39,391 bases of DNA from positions 1 through 39,391 of the forward strand of contig JADGQA010000005.1 of NCBI GenBank assembly GCA_017882185.1. Reading direction: 5' to 3'. The notes below the pieces were generated by a model. The model searched no databases. It saw only the letters and a program-made list of their open reading frames with translations, and had not been told where the DNA came from. The position numbers and the translations under genes are program-made. How positions within the stretch are numbered: the first letter of the stretch is position 1; every line of letters starts with the position of its first letter. Below, piece after piece: positions 1 through 8,984 of this stretch. Origin of the DNA: Bacteroidota bacterium (GTDB lineage Bacteria > Bacteroidota > Ignavibacteria > UBA10030).

Positions 1-300
1 GTAATCGCCGTATACGACTATTTTTTCATTGTTCGAAATCGCGCGAACGATACACGCCACTGCAATGCCCATCCCATCCATCATTGCGGGATCGTGAAGA
101 TCTTCGATGCTCGGCCTGAAGTAGGCATGAGCCTTCTCAAATGTGTCATTGCCACGGCTGACGAGGATCTCGGTAAGAACAGGCGAAATCGTTAGTTCGT
201 CGGCGAGCTTCTTGACAAGGGCAACACGATCCAAATGATCGGACGAGCTCGTGCCCTCGGCGCTCCGATATTTCCAGCGATATTCGCGAATTGGTTTCAA
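1..300 (-). CDS. recJ: Single-stranded-DNA-specific exonuclease RecJ, N-terminal part
   Basis: This is the first 100 codons of RecJ, a 5'-3' single-strand DNA exonuclease of recombination and repair; the gene runs off the left edge. Reading the minus strand, the protein shows the RecJ N-terminal pattern: a short basic start with a Trp, a PVLTEILVSRG segment, FRPSIEDLHDP, and finally IVVYGDY, the beginning of the DHH-phosphoesterase motif I (GDYDVDG), which the window cuts. I prefer the TTG at 298-300 because it places Arg-Trp near residue 8, as in relatives. A TTG at 328-330 in the same frame would add ten residues. No strong Shine-Dalgarno is visible for either. It lies just downstream of rnpB on the same strand. 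Confidence 0.88.
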   Translation of the reverse strand, partial: MKPIREYRWKYRSAEGTSSSDHLDRVALVKKLADELTISPVLTEILVSRGNDTFEKAHAYFRPSIEDLHDPAMMDGMGIAVACIVRAISNNEKIVVYGDY

Positions 301-346
301 GGAATTACTTGCGTGAGAGAAACGGTTCAAATAAAACAGAGGCAGG

Positions 347-807
347 GAAGATTTGGTCTGTAAGCCGAATTCTGTCTGTTCCGCCGATTTCGCAGCAGAA
401 GAGGCAGCCATTTATCTAAGCGACCTACCCATCACGCAGTCCCGCCGAAGCGGGACGAGAAGCGGGCAACTGCACTCCATTCCCGAAAGAATAGAATACG
501 TGATCTACGCGGTCTTGCACCAGGTGGGGTTTGTCCTGTCCCGATCACCCGTGAGGATGTTCGGGATCCCTCGCGGGACCATCATCATTGCTGATGATGC
601 GGTGGTCTCTTACACCACCTTTTCACCGTTTCCGGTCAATTCCTTTCGGTACTGACAGGATGTGTATTTTCTGTGGCACGTTCCGTTCTTGCGGGATATC
701 GCCCGCAAGACCCGCGATTGACTCGTGGCACCTTGCCCTGTAGTGTTCGGACTTTCCTCCCCGCGAGGGCGAATGCCAACGCGAAGCGGCTGCCTGACTA
801 CGTCTTC
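347..807 (-). ncRNA. rnpB: RNase P RNA, bacterial class A
   Basis: This is the catalytic RNA of RNase P, which trims tRNA 5' ends. On the minus strand the conserved core can be read in order: GAGGAAAGTCCGAACAC with AGGGCAAGGTGCC just after it, then GGTGAAAAGGTGGTGTAAGAG and GACCACCGC, AAACCCCACC followed by GGTGCAAGACC, then GGTAGGTCGCTTAGATAAAT and finally ACAGAATTCGGCTTACAGACC. The ends were set by pairing GAAGA (803-807) with TCTTC (347-351), as in the P1 helix. They may be off by several bases. The RNA is about 460 nt, somewhat long for the class. It sits between rnhA and recJ on the same strand, so it may be processed from a longer transcript. Confidence 0.93.
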
Positions 808-852
808 TCTGCCTCTGTAACAACTACACTCTTGGCTCGGAATCTCGTTGCG

Positions 853-1269
853 TCAAATGTGAATCGGCTTCTTGGTATCAATGCCAAGGTTCGCGAGCCG
901 GTCCGCTTCTTTGTTGTATTCACGCGTTATGTGGCGGAACTTGCACTCAAACCGGGCCGATCCGATTATGGCGTGGGCCTCTTCCACGAATTTCTTCAAC
1001 CGGGGCTCTTTGACTTTGTACCTTCCCTCCATTTGGCGGACGAGCAATTCGCTATCTGAATGGACGACGAGATTCCCGCAATCCTTCGTTTGTGCAAGTC
1101 TGAGACAAGCAATAAGTGCCGTGTACTCGGCAACGTTATTGGTTGCCTGACCGATATAACCAAAAACCGATGTAAGAACGCTGCCTTTTTCGTTCTTCAA
1201 AATGACTCCTATGCCACTGTCTCCGGGATTGCCTCTCGATGCGCCATCGGTGAAGGCATGGATTGTCAT
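853..1269 (-). CDS. rnhA: Ribonuclease HI family protein
   Basis: Predicted RNase H-fold enzyme that cuts the RNA strand of RNA-DNA hybrids. The 138-aa protein has all four acidic residues of the family: Asp8 in FTDGASRGNPG, Glu48 in NNVAEYTAL, Asp72 in HSDSELLVRQ and Asp123 in NKEADRLANLGID. It lacks the basic handle of the E. coli enzyme, like the short YpdQ/RNase HI-like group. Its ATG overlaps the stop of the upstream zinc-ribbon gene in an ATGA quartet, so the two are probably translationally coupled. Next downstream is rnpB. Function as a genuine RNase H is likely. In vivo substrate preference (hybrids versus single ribonucleotides) cannot be read from sequence. Confidence 0.9.
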   Translation of the reverse strand: MTIHAFTDGASRGNPGDSGIGVILKNEKGSVLTSVFGYIGQATNNVAEYTALIACLRLAQTKDCGNLVVHSDSELLVRQMEGRYKVKEPRLKKFVEEAHAIIGSARFECKFRHITREYNKEADRLANLGIDTKKPIHI

Positions 1270-1997
1270 ACAGTCTCTGATGAATCATGTGCCAGATCCT
1301 CCGATACCAGAATTCTGCCGCAGCGTTCGCACGTCATCATGTGAGCATTCTTGCGGAGTTCGAGCACACGCTGTGGCGGTACACGATTGTAGCAGCCTCC
1401 ACAAGCGCTGCGTTTGACATGGACAACAGCGAGTCCTCCTTTGGCCTTCCGGATTCGCTCGTACATCTGAATATCACTTTTCTGAATCCGCACAACAAGT
1501 TTTTCCCGTTCATGACGGAGCTTGAGTTCTTCTTCCTCGTGCTCCTTGTTGACGAGAGCCAGCTCGTCCCCTTTCTCCTTCAATTCAGTCTTCAACCGTT
1601 CCATTTCCGGCCCGATATTTTTGGCATCTTCCTTGGCATTGCTGGCCTTCCCTTCAAGCTGTTCCAGTCCCTTCGTCAGCTTGGTGATGCGTTCCTGGGA
1701 ATAGTCGATTTCTCTGCTGAGTGCGTCGTATTGTTTGTTACTTTTGACTTCAAACTGCTGAGTCTTGTACTTTTCAATTTTCTCCTTGAGGCTTATGATT
1801 TCCGAGTCTGCTTCATCGCGTGATACAAGCGACTGTTTTGCAGTGTCCTCAAGATCCTTCTTCAATTTCTCCTGCTCCTTAATCTTGTCCTGCAGTCCCC
1901 GTACGATTCCCGGAAGATCACCCTTTAATTCCTGCAAATCGTCAAAATTTGAATCCACACGTTGGAGAGCTAACAATAGGCGCAATCTATTTTCCAA
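1266..1997 (-). CDS. Coiled-coil C4-type zinc ribbon protein (DUF164/CdsZ type)
   Basis: The 243-aa protein has two parts. Residues about 10-185 are a highly charged Glu/Lys-rich helical region with heptad-like spacing, consistent with a long antiparallel coiled coil. Residues about 195-235 hold a zinc ribbon with CGGC and, about 25 residues later, CERC. This matches the zf-RING_7/DUF164 family, whose members are proposed to bind nucleic acid. The exact role is not settled. The gene lies between the Nif3-like gene and rnhA, a neighbourhood known from other bacteria, and overlaps rnhA by four bases. No signal peptide is present, so it should be cytoplasmic. Confidence 0.9.
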   Translation of the reverse strand: MENRLRLLLALQRVDSNFDDLQELKGDLPGIVRGLQDKIKEQEKLKKDLEDTAKQSLVSRDEADSEIISLKEKIEKYKTQQFEVKSNKQYDALSREIDYSQERITKLTKGLEQLEGKASNAKEDAKNIGPEMERLKTELKEKGDELALVNKEHEEEELKLRHEREKLVVRIQKSDIQMYERIRKAKGGLAVVHVKRSACGGCYNRVPPQRVLELRKNAHMMTCERCGRILVSEDLAHDSSETV

Positions 1998-2016
1998 ATC
2001 GAACTCCTTCGCTGGT

Positions 2017-3123
2017 CTAAATACTTTGTACTGGATTTGTTGATATCTGAGCCAATGTAATCGATACGTTCTGTTTCAATTGTTGTACGGCATCCAGCAA
2101 TCTCTGTCGCAATGGCTGGAGAATACCGTGTTCGGTTTCCCAATGCCCGGCGTCCACAAGAGCAATTCGCTCCCGAGCAGAATGAAACGTGTGATAACGC
2201 ACATCGGCGGTGACAAAAACATCGGCTTTGGCACGGATCGCCATCTCGAGAAGGTCAGAACCGCTCCCGCCACACACTGCGATCGTTTTGACCTTCTGTA
2301 GTGGGCTCCCCGTGTAGCGAATTGAACGAGCATCTAGGCTTTGCTTGCATCTCCGCAAGAACGATTGCAGCGTTATCGCACGATCGAGCAGGCCAATTGC
2401 CCCCATTCCAAAGTTCGCGCTCGGAGTGCTTACCGGATAGAGATCGTAAGCTACTTCTTCGTAGGGATGGACTCTCTTGACAGCCTCAACGATTGAACGA
2501 ACGCTCACCGTAGGGGCGACCATTTCCAGGCGCACTTCCCTCACTCGCTCAAATGAACCCCGCTCACCAACATGGGGATTTGATTCGGCGGTTCCTTTGA
2601 ATGTGCCTGTGCCTTCTACTCTAAAGGAACATGAGCCGTAGTTACCGATTGTTCCTGCCCCGGCTTCGGACATTTCTTTTGCGACCTGTTCAACGTGAGT
2701 CGCTGGAACGAATACGACGATTTTTGAAAGCTTCCCTTCCAGGGGAGACAGAAATCTTATCTTCTCAAGTCCGAGTGTCTCCGCCAAAACAAAGCTTACA
2801 CCGTTCCGTGTGAAATCCAGGTTCGTGTGTGCTGAATAAACGGCGATCTTATTTTGAGCAAGCGCCAAGATATTTCTGCCGGTTTGATCTGAATTTGTTA
2901 TCGAGGAGGCTCGGTGAAAGAGTGGTGGGTGGTGGGTTAGAATAAGATTGACCCTTTTCCTGATCGCTTCGCTGACTACGCCGTCAGTAATCTCAAGAGC
3001 GATCATGATTCTCGATACCCGTTGATCGCGTCGACCCAACTGAAGGCCGACATTGTCTTGGTCCCAAGCCGTCCATACGGGTGCCAACTCCTCAATGATG
3101 TGTTCGACGTCCGCAACGGTCAT
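2017..3123 (-). CDS. Nif3-like dinuclear metal centre protein with CutA-like insert
   Basis: Member of the NIF3/YbgI/YqfO (DUF34) family, often labelled GTP cyclohydrolase 1 type 2, though the real activity is unresolved. From the ATG at 3121-3123 the protein has 368 residues, the length of the long form with a central insert. Metal-site motifs are visible: LTHHPPLFH near the N terminus, SAHTNLDF after it, and DAGHWETE near the C terminus. The central part with HPYEEVAYDLYP is the CutA/PII-like insertion. I chose this ATG because the in-frame extension to 3174 would run through a terminator-like hairpin (3146-3178). It heads the run with the zinc-ribbon protein, RNase H and rnpB. Confidence 0.9.
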   Translation of the reverse strand: MTVADVEHIIEELAPVWTAWDQDNVGLQLGRRDQRVSRIMIALEITDGVVSEAIRKRVNLILTHHPPLFHRASSITNSDQTGRNILALAQNKIAVYSAHTNLDFTRNGVSFVLAETLGLEKIRFLSPLEGKLSKIVVFVPATHVEQVAKEMSEAGAGTIGNYGSCSFRVEGTGTFKGTAESNPHVGERGSFERVREVRLEMVAPTVSVRSIVEAVKRVHPYEEVAYDLYPVSTPSANFGMGAIGLLDRAITLQSFLRRCKQSLDARSIRYTGSPLQKVKTIAVCGGSGSDLLEMAIRAKADVFVTADVRYHTFHSARERIALVDAGHWETEHGILQPLRQRLLDAVQQLKQNVSITLAQISTNPVQSI

Positions 3124-3145
3124 AATATGCCAGGCTGAACATAAA

Positions 3146-3178
3146 AAAAGTGTCCCGCCTGTTGGGCGGGACACTTTT
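3146..3178 (-). terminator. Strong hairpin with flanking A/T runs, just upstream of the Nif3-like gene
   Basis: A perfect 14-bp stem (AAAAGTGTCCCGCC paired with its complement) closes a 5-nt loop. On the minus strand it is followed by a run of seven T residues, so it should end transcripts coming from the receiver-DHp gene at 3332-4006. The stem includes A/T ends on both sides, so it may also stop plus-strand transcription. It ends only about 22 bases before the Nif3-like start codon, leaving little room for a separate promoter downstream of it. Confidence 0.82.
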
Positions 3179-3331
3179 CGGAAACTTTCGGGTGTAAATC
3201 TGGTCAGTTAGCTTTCTTATGCCTTTTTTGATGCACATCTCACATTGACTGAGCACAAACTCTCACAGAGTTAACATAAGGAAATAATCTCATAGTTGCA
3301 ACAGAAGGCGATATTCCCGTGCATTCCGCTA

Positions 3332-4006
3332 TCACCCGACGTTTTGATTTGATCCAAAGTCGATCTTTTCAAATGTGATGTCCCTAAGGTGCCTGACTTC
3401 CGATTCAATCTTTTGGAAGTTGAGATCAAATTCCGTCAGCAGTTTTTGTTGGCCCTCCGGCAACGGAACTCGCTGAAGAAGATCGGAACTTATCTTGATG
3501 GCAGCAAGGGGATTGTTGAATTCGTGGCAAACGGTAACCACGAGCTCACGTATTGCCTGAGCGCGATTCTCTGCAATATTCATTCTTTTTTCGACAGCGT
3601 GCATTTGGCTCCTGACTCTGATCCGATCAAGGATGTTGACCAGCGTTCGTGGAACGTGAGCTTCATCCAGCTCATCCTTCACCAAGAAATCCTCGACACC
3701 CAGTTTCATCACTTCAACAGCGAGTTTGATGTCCTTTGTGGAGCTGATCATAACCACAGGGATTTTCTGTTCCATCTGGCTGAGCCGAAGGCAGAAATCA
3801 AGCCCATTCAAATCCGGGAGCACAAAATCAGTTACGATGATGTCGAACAAAGGATTTGCCTTGATTGCCAAAAGTGCATCGTCGACATTTGTCTTTCGTG
3901 TAACGCGAAAGACTATGCCGCGAGCCTTCAAAAGGCTATCCTGGAATACTCTTGCAAACGATGGATCATCGTCGACAAGCAGTACTGAAATTGATTTGGA
4001 AGCCAT
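3332..4006 (-). CDS. Response-regulator receiver fused to a HisKA (DHp) domain, no ATPase domain
   Basis: This 224-aa protein has a receiver domain (residues about 5-125) with the acid pocket at Asp12-Asp14, the phospho-acceptor Asp60 (VTDFVLPD), Ser88-Ser89 and Lys110. It is followed by a short helix and a histidine-kinase dimerization/phosphoacceptor segment (about 150-205) with the H-box CHEFNNPLAAIK, His161. It then stops: there is no N, G1 or G2 box, and the 150 bases downstream encode no ATPase domain. It cannot phosphorylate itself in the usual way, so it could be a phosphotransfer protein or a phosphatase-type partner. It is transcribed divergently from a lone receiver and a sigma-54 activator, which suggests a shared relay. 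A good promoter lies just upstream. Confidence 0.88.
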   Translation of the reverse strand: MASKSISVLLVDDDPSFARVFQDSLLKARGIVFRVTRKTNVDDALLAIKANPLFDIIVTDFVLPDLNGLDFCLRLSQMEQKIPVVMISSTKDIKLAVEVMKLGVEDFLVKDELDEAHVPRTLVNILDRIRVRSQMHAVEKRMNIAENRAQAIRELVVTVCHEFNNPLAAIKISSDLLQRVPLPEGQQKLLTEFDLNFQKIESEVRHLRDITFEKIDFGSNQNVG

Positions 4007-4031
4007 TGGAATCCTGAGAAAAGACTATGAA

Positions 4032-4060
4032 AGTATAAGACTTCTTTCGCTGAGTTTCAA
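4032..4060 (-). promoter_or_regulatory. Predicted sigma-70 promoter for the receiver-DHp gene
   Basis: On the minus strand TTGAAA (4055-4060) is followed after exactly 17 bases by TATACT (4032-4037). Transcription should start near 4025, about 20 bases before the ATG at 4006. AGGA lies in the short leader as a possible ribosome site. Confidence 0.7.
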
Positions 4061-4086
4061 ATTGTGCCCGGTGGAGCGGCACTTTG

Positions 4087-4116
4087 TTGCTTTTCTGTCG
4101 GAAATTTATCTATATT
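4087..4116 (+). promoter_or_regulatory. Predicted sigma-70 promoter for the receiver / NtrC-type operon
   Basis: TTGCTT (4087-4092), an 18-base spacer and TATATT (4111-4116) face the two response regulators. The expected leader is about 60 bases and ends with AAGGAG ahead of the ATG at 4186. It is back-to-back with the minus-strand promoter at 4032-4060. Confidence 0.6.
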
Positions 4117-4185
4117 CATCAATCGTACGTCGGGTCAAATTCCTTAGATCTCCAGTATTGATCGACATCTCCCAAGGAGAGTAGC

Positions 4186-4557
4186 ATGCCTGCTAAAAAC
4201 AAGATTCTCGTGGTCGACGACGAGGAAGCGCTCAGGACAGTGCTTGCCGCGGAATTGGAGGGAGAGGGATACCAGGTAACAACGGCAGCTGATGGTCAGG
4301 ACGCGATTAACATAGTCGGGTCTGCTGTTTTTGATTTGATCCTTCTCGACATCAAGATGCCGAATGTCGATGGATTTGAGGTCCTCAAGTTTGTGAAGGA
4401 ACGCCATCCCGCGACCAAGATTATCATGCTTACGGGGTTTGCCGACTTGAAAAACGCAATTGAATCCAAGAAACTGGGAGCAGAGGACTTTGTCAGCAAA
4501 CCATATGATTTGGTGGACTTGCTCACAACCGTGGAAAGGGTACTCACGGGTGTCTGA
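4186..4557 (+). CDS. Stand-alone receiver-domain response regulator (CheY-like)
   Basis: The 123-aa protein is a single receiver domain with no output domain. Visible residues are the acidic pair Asp11-Asp12, the phospho-acceptor Asp55 (LLDIKMP), the switch Thr in MLTGFAD and the Lys of SKPYD. A clear AAGGAG ribosome site precedes the ATG. It resembles the receiver domain of the next gene (both share an IIMLT/VIMLT...AIE..KLGA.DFV.KPYD pattern), so the two probably arose by duplication. With no output domain it is likely an intermediate in a phosphorelay or acts by protein contact. The DHp-containing protein encoded divergently is the obvious candidate partner, which is inference from position. 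Confidence 0.92.
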   Translation: MPAKNKILVVDDEEALRTVLAAELEGEGYQVTTAADGQDAINIVGSAVFDLILLDIKMPNVDGFEVLKFVKERHPATKIIMLTGFADLKNAIESKKLGAEDFVSKPYDLVDLLTTVERVLTGV

Positions 4558-4580
4558 TTTTCAAAGATGAATGATCCCTG

Positions 4581-5939
4581 ATGCCCAAGAGATATCACAT
4601 TCTCATCGTTGATGATGAGGAATCGATTACCTACCTCCTCAAGACCGAATTTGAAGACCGCTCCGAATTTGCTGTAGAAGTTGCCCTCAATGGCGCAGAC
4701 GCCATTAATCTCATTCAATCCCACGTTTACGATGTCGTACTCCTCGATGTAAAAATGCCACGTGTCAGCGGTATTGAAGTACTGAAATACGTAAAAGAAC
4801 ATTCGCCGACGACCCAAGTCATCATGCTTACGAACCTTACAGATGTGAAAACAGCGATTGAGACTGTAAAACTGGGTGCGTACGATTTTGTGGGTAAACC
4901 GTACGATACAGACCAGCTTATGGCGACGGTACATCGCGCCCTTGAGCACCGGCAGCTCGTCATCCAGAAAGAAGTCAATGAACTCGTCCGGCCAGGCGAC
5001 ATCATCGGACAAAGCAAGATTTTTAGAAATGTCGTCGAAAATGGGAAAAGAATTGCAGCAAGCGAGACATTTGTTTTGATCCAGGGTGAAAGCGGGACTG
5101 GTAAAGAACTATTTGCACAACTCATCCATCGCAACAGTTCTCGGAAGGATCAACCGTTTGTCGCTGTCAACTGTGCAGCGATGCCAGACCAATTGCTGGA
5201 AAGCGAGTTGTTTGGGCACGAGAAAGGATCTTTTACAAGTGCGGTCAGTACGAAGCAAGGGCTGGTAGAGGTTGCGGACGGAGGAACGCTGTTCCTCGAT
5301 GAAGTTGGGGATATCAGCATCATGACACAGCCGAAGTTGCTCAGATTTCTGGAGACAGGTGAATTTCGCCGAGTGGGTGGCACAGTAGCGCGTACGGTCG
5401 ATGTCCGTGTCGTTTCAGCGAGCAACAAGGACCTTCAGGAAGAGGTAAAGACGGGACGATTTCGTGGAGATCTTCTCTTTCGGCTGAATGTAGTAAGCTT
5501 GCGACTGCCTACGTTGTCCGAGCGAAAGGAAGATATTCCGGCGCTAGTCCAGCATTTCTTGGCGAAAAAATCGAAGACAAAGCGAATTGGTGATGAAGCT
5601 CTGGCGCTTCTGATGAAGTACGATTGGCCCGGAAATGTCCGGGAGCTTGAGCATGTGATTGAAGGAGCGCTCGTGATGGCGCAAACCGATGAGATCCAAC
5701 CGAAGGACTTTTGGCTTAACAGTGCTGTTGGACCCCAAGTGCAGACCACTCCGGATGAAAAGGAAATGACGAACACCAATGGTTTGCTCTCACTTGAAGA
5801 ATTGGAAAAAATCCAAATTGAAAAAATCTTGAGGCACAACAAGGGAGACCGAGCGAAATCTGCAGAGATGCTCGGAATTTCGAAGAAAACTCTCTATTTG
5901 AAGATAAAAAAGTACGGTCTAGACGTAAATAATATTTGA
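4581..5939 (+). CDS. Sigma-54-dependent response regulator, NtrC type
   Basis: The 452-aa protein has the full NtrC layout. A receiver (1-120) carries Asp56, an AAA+ ATPase (about 140-375) carries Walker A GESGTGKE (169-176) and Walker B GTLFLDEVGD, and a Fis-type helix-turn-helix lies at the end (HNKGDRAKSAEMLGISKKTLYLKIKKYG). It should remodel sigma-54 RNA polymerase at enhancer-dependent promoters when phosphorylated. The sigma-54-contact loop, normally GAFTGA, reads GSFTSA (216-221); the fifth-position Gly is replaced by Ser, which may alter its ability to activate. It follows the lone receiver by 23 bases, so they form one operon. Its kinase is not in the window. Confidence 0.95.
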   Translation: MPKRYHILIVDDEESITYLLKTEFEDRSEFAVEVALNGADAINLIQSHVYDVVLLDVKMPRVSGIEVLKYVKEHSPTTQVIMLTNLTDVKTAIETVKLGAYDFVGKPYDTDQLMATVHRALEHRQLVIQKEVNELVRPGDIIGQSKIFRNVVENGKRIAASETFVLIQGESGTGKELFAQLIHRNSSRKDQPFVAVNCAAMPDQLLESELFGHEKGSFTSAVSTKQGLVEVADGGTLFLDEVGDISIMTQPKLLRFLETGEFRRVGGTVARTVDVRVVSASNKDLQEEVKTGRFRGDLLFRLNVVSLRLPTLSERKEDIPALVQHFLAKKSKTKRIGDEALALLMKYDWPGNVRELEHVIEGALVMAQTDEIQPKDFWLNSAVGPQVQTTPDEKEMTNTNGLLSLEELEKIQIEKILRHNKGDRAKSAEMLGISKKTLYLKIKKYGLDVNNI

Positions 5940-6126
5940 CGCTGCTCCCACCTTTTTCCCGCACATTTCCTTGGTGTTTCTTTCCAAAATTCAATATCTG
6001 ACCTCCAACAATTGGATTTCCAGATTGCAGCCCTCCGAAAAATTTGTCAAACACTGCAACTTTTTCATTCATTTCAAGTATGTAAAATAGGGATATAGGC
6101 TACCTACATTCCCTGAACTCCTTCTT

Positions 6127-6188
6127 GTTGAGCCAGCTATCGGTTGCTCGTGGTGGGGTGGACCGAGAAGCTGGCTCAACCCTTTTTT
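6127..6188 (+). terminator. Intrinsic terminator with a long, partly paired loop
   Basis: GTTGAGCCAGCT (6127-6138) pairs perfectly with AGCTGGCTCAAC (6169-6180), followed by CC and six T residues. The 30-nt apical part can add a second helix, TCGGT (6140-6144) with ACCGA (6162-6166). It should end the receiver/NtrC transcript. The size of the hairpin also allows it to be the 3' end of a small RNA, which is speculation. Confidence 0.78.
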
Positions 6189-6204
6189 GTCCCACTTCGC
6201 TACC

Positions 6205-6233
6205 TTGACTTTGCATCGATTATTGCATAATTT
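6205..6233 (+). promoter_or_regulatory. Predicted sigma-70 promoter for the gcdH-like gene, with overlapping inverted repeat
   Basis: TTGACT (6205-6210), exactly 17 bases, TAATTT (6228-6233). The predicted start is near 6240, about 65 bases before the ATG. An inverted repeat TTGCA...TGCAA (6224-6228 and 6240-6244) brackets the -10 box and start site and could bind a repressor. Confidence 0.72.
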
Positions 6234-6305
6234 TCCCAATGCAAGTCGCACTTTTCTTGATTCTGCTTGCTATTGCCGACACCGAATCCCGCCTGAGACA
6301 CTTTC

Positions 6306-7475
6306 ATGTCCAAGTTCCAAAGTCCTGACTACTATTCAATAGACTCTTTGCTTTCAGAAGACGAACTCCTCGTAAGAAGCACAGTCCGGGATTTTGTCGA
6401 AGAAAACGTTATTCCCATCATTGAGAAACACAATAGAGCGGGTACGTTCCCATTGCACCTCGTGGAACAAATGGCAGAGCTGGGTCTTTTTGGGGCCACA
6501 CTGCCGGCTAAATATGGATGCGCGGAGACGAACAATGTCGCCTACGGTCTCATGATGCAGGAATTGGAGCGGGGGGACAGCGGTATTCGAAGTTTCGCTT
6601 CAGTCCAAAGCGGATTGGTAATGTATCCTATCCATGCTTTTGGCTCTGAAGAACAAAAAGCCTTCTGGCTTCCGAGACTTGCAAAAGGTGAAAAAATAGG
6701 ATGTTTTGGACTAACCGAGCCGGACTTCGGTTCAAATCCGGGAGGGATGGTTACTCGCGCGGAACGTGCGGAAAGAGGATTCCTCCTGAATGGCGCCAAG
6801 ATGTGGATCACAAATGGGACCATCGCAGATGTTGCCGTCGTGTGGGCAAAATTGAGCGGAGAGATCAAGGGCTTCTTGGTTGAGAAGGGTTCGAAAGGAT
6901 TTTCTGCACCAGAAATGAGAGGAAAGCATTCGTTGAGAGCGTCAGTTACTTCTGAATTGGTTTTTCAGGACTGTTTCGTTCCTGAGGCAAACATACTGCC
7001 TGGCTCCGGTGGACTTAAGTGCCCCTTAATGTGTCTCAGTCAGGCAAGGTACGGAATTGCGTGGGGTGTCCTTGGCGCAGCAATGGCTTGCTACGATTCG
7101 GCCTTGCAGTACTCGAAATCACGAATTCAATTCGATCGCCCAATTGCTTCATTCCAATTGACGCAAGAAAAGCTCGTGCATATGATATCTGAGATTACAA
7201 AAGGGCAGCTACTCTGTCTCCAACTGGGACGACTGAAGGATCAGAACAAGGCAAGGTTTAGTCAGATTTCAATGGCAAAGAGAAACAACGTCTATCATGC
7301 GTTGGAAATCGCGAGGATGGCACGGGAAATCCTTGGTGCAAACGGCATCCTGGACGAGTATCCGGTCATGAGACATGCGGCAAATCTCGAATCTGTCAAA
7401 ACTTATGAAGGCACCCACGAAATGCACACTCTCATTATCGGAGAAGACATCACGGGAATTCCGGCATACAACTAA
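6306..7475 (+). CDS. gcdH: Acyl-CoA dehydrogenase, glutaryl-CoA dehydrogenase type
   Basis: FAD-dependent acyl-CoA dehydrogenase of 389 residues, the normal family length. The sequence follows glutaryl-CoA dehydrogenases most closely: RSFASVQSGLVMYPI, GCFGLTEPDFGSNPG, the FAD-contact segment KMWITNG, the QFDRPIASFQLTQ segment, and YEGTHEMHTLIIGEDITG near the C terminus with the presumed catalytic base Glu368. Such enzymes convert glutaryl-CoA to crotonyl-CoA in lysine/tryptophan breakdown, with electrons passed to ETF. Whether this one decarboxylates or only dehydrogenates cannot be decided here. It is preceded by its own promoter and followed 36 bases later by guaB. Confidence 0.92.
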   Translation: MSKFQSPDYYSIDSLLSEDELLVRSTVRDFVEENVIPIIEKHNRAGTFPLHLVEQMAELGLFGATLPAKYGCAETNNVAYGLMMQELERGDSGIRSFASVQSGLVMYPIHAFGSEEQKAFWLPRLAKGEKIGCFGLTEPDFGSNPGGMVTRAERAERGFLLNGAKMWITNGTIADVAVVWAKLSGEIKGFLVEKGSKGFSAPEMRGKHSLRASVTSELVFQDCFVPEANILPGSGGLKCPLMCLSQARYGIAWGVLGAAMACYDSALQYSKSRIQFDRPIASFQLTQEKLVHMISEITKGQLLCLQLGRLKDQNKARFSQISMAKRNNVYHALEIARMAREILGANGILDEYPVMRHAANLESVKTYEGTHEMHTLIIGEDITGIPAYN

Positions 7476-8972
<1,497 letters not shown>

Positions 8973-8984
8973 TATTCACTCCGA

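Larger units (their letters stand above)
5940..6305 (+). other. Intergenic stretch with terminator and promoter, no convincing gene
   Basis: These 366 bases separate the NtrC-type gene from the acyl-CoA dehydrogenase. They hold a large terminator-like hairpin (6127-6188) and a good promoter (6205-6233). The first 180 bases, pyrimidine-rich on the plus strand, show nothing I recognise. Open frames on the minus strand (for example 5716-6072 and 6069-6251) lack any family resemblance and look like chance. Confidence 0.6.

Noticed and set aside
353-1059. Plus-strand open frames (100 aa and 128 aa) at the left end
   Set aside because: They run antisense through RNase P RNA and the end of rnhA and show no family resemblance.
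4296-5012. Minus-strand frame of 238 aa across the two response regulators
   Set aside because: It is the reverse-frame shadow of two clear receiver domains and has no motif of its own.
5716-6072. Minus-strand 118-aa frame reaching into the intergenic stretch
   Set aside because: Half of it is antisense to the HTH of the NtrC-type gene, there is no ribosome site or family match, and the rest is low-complexity.
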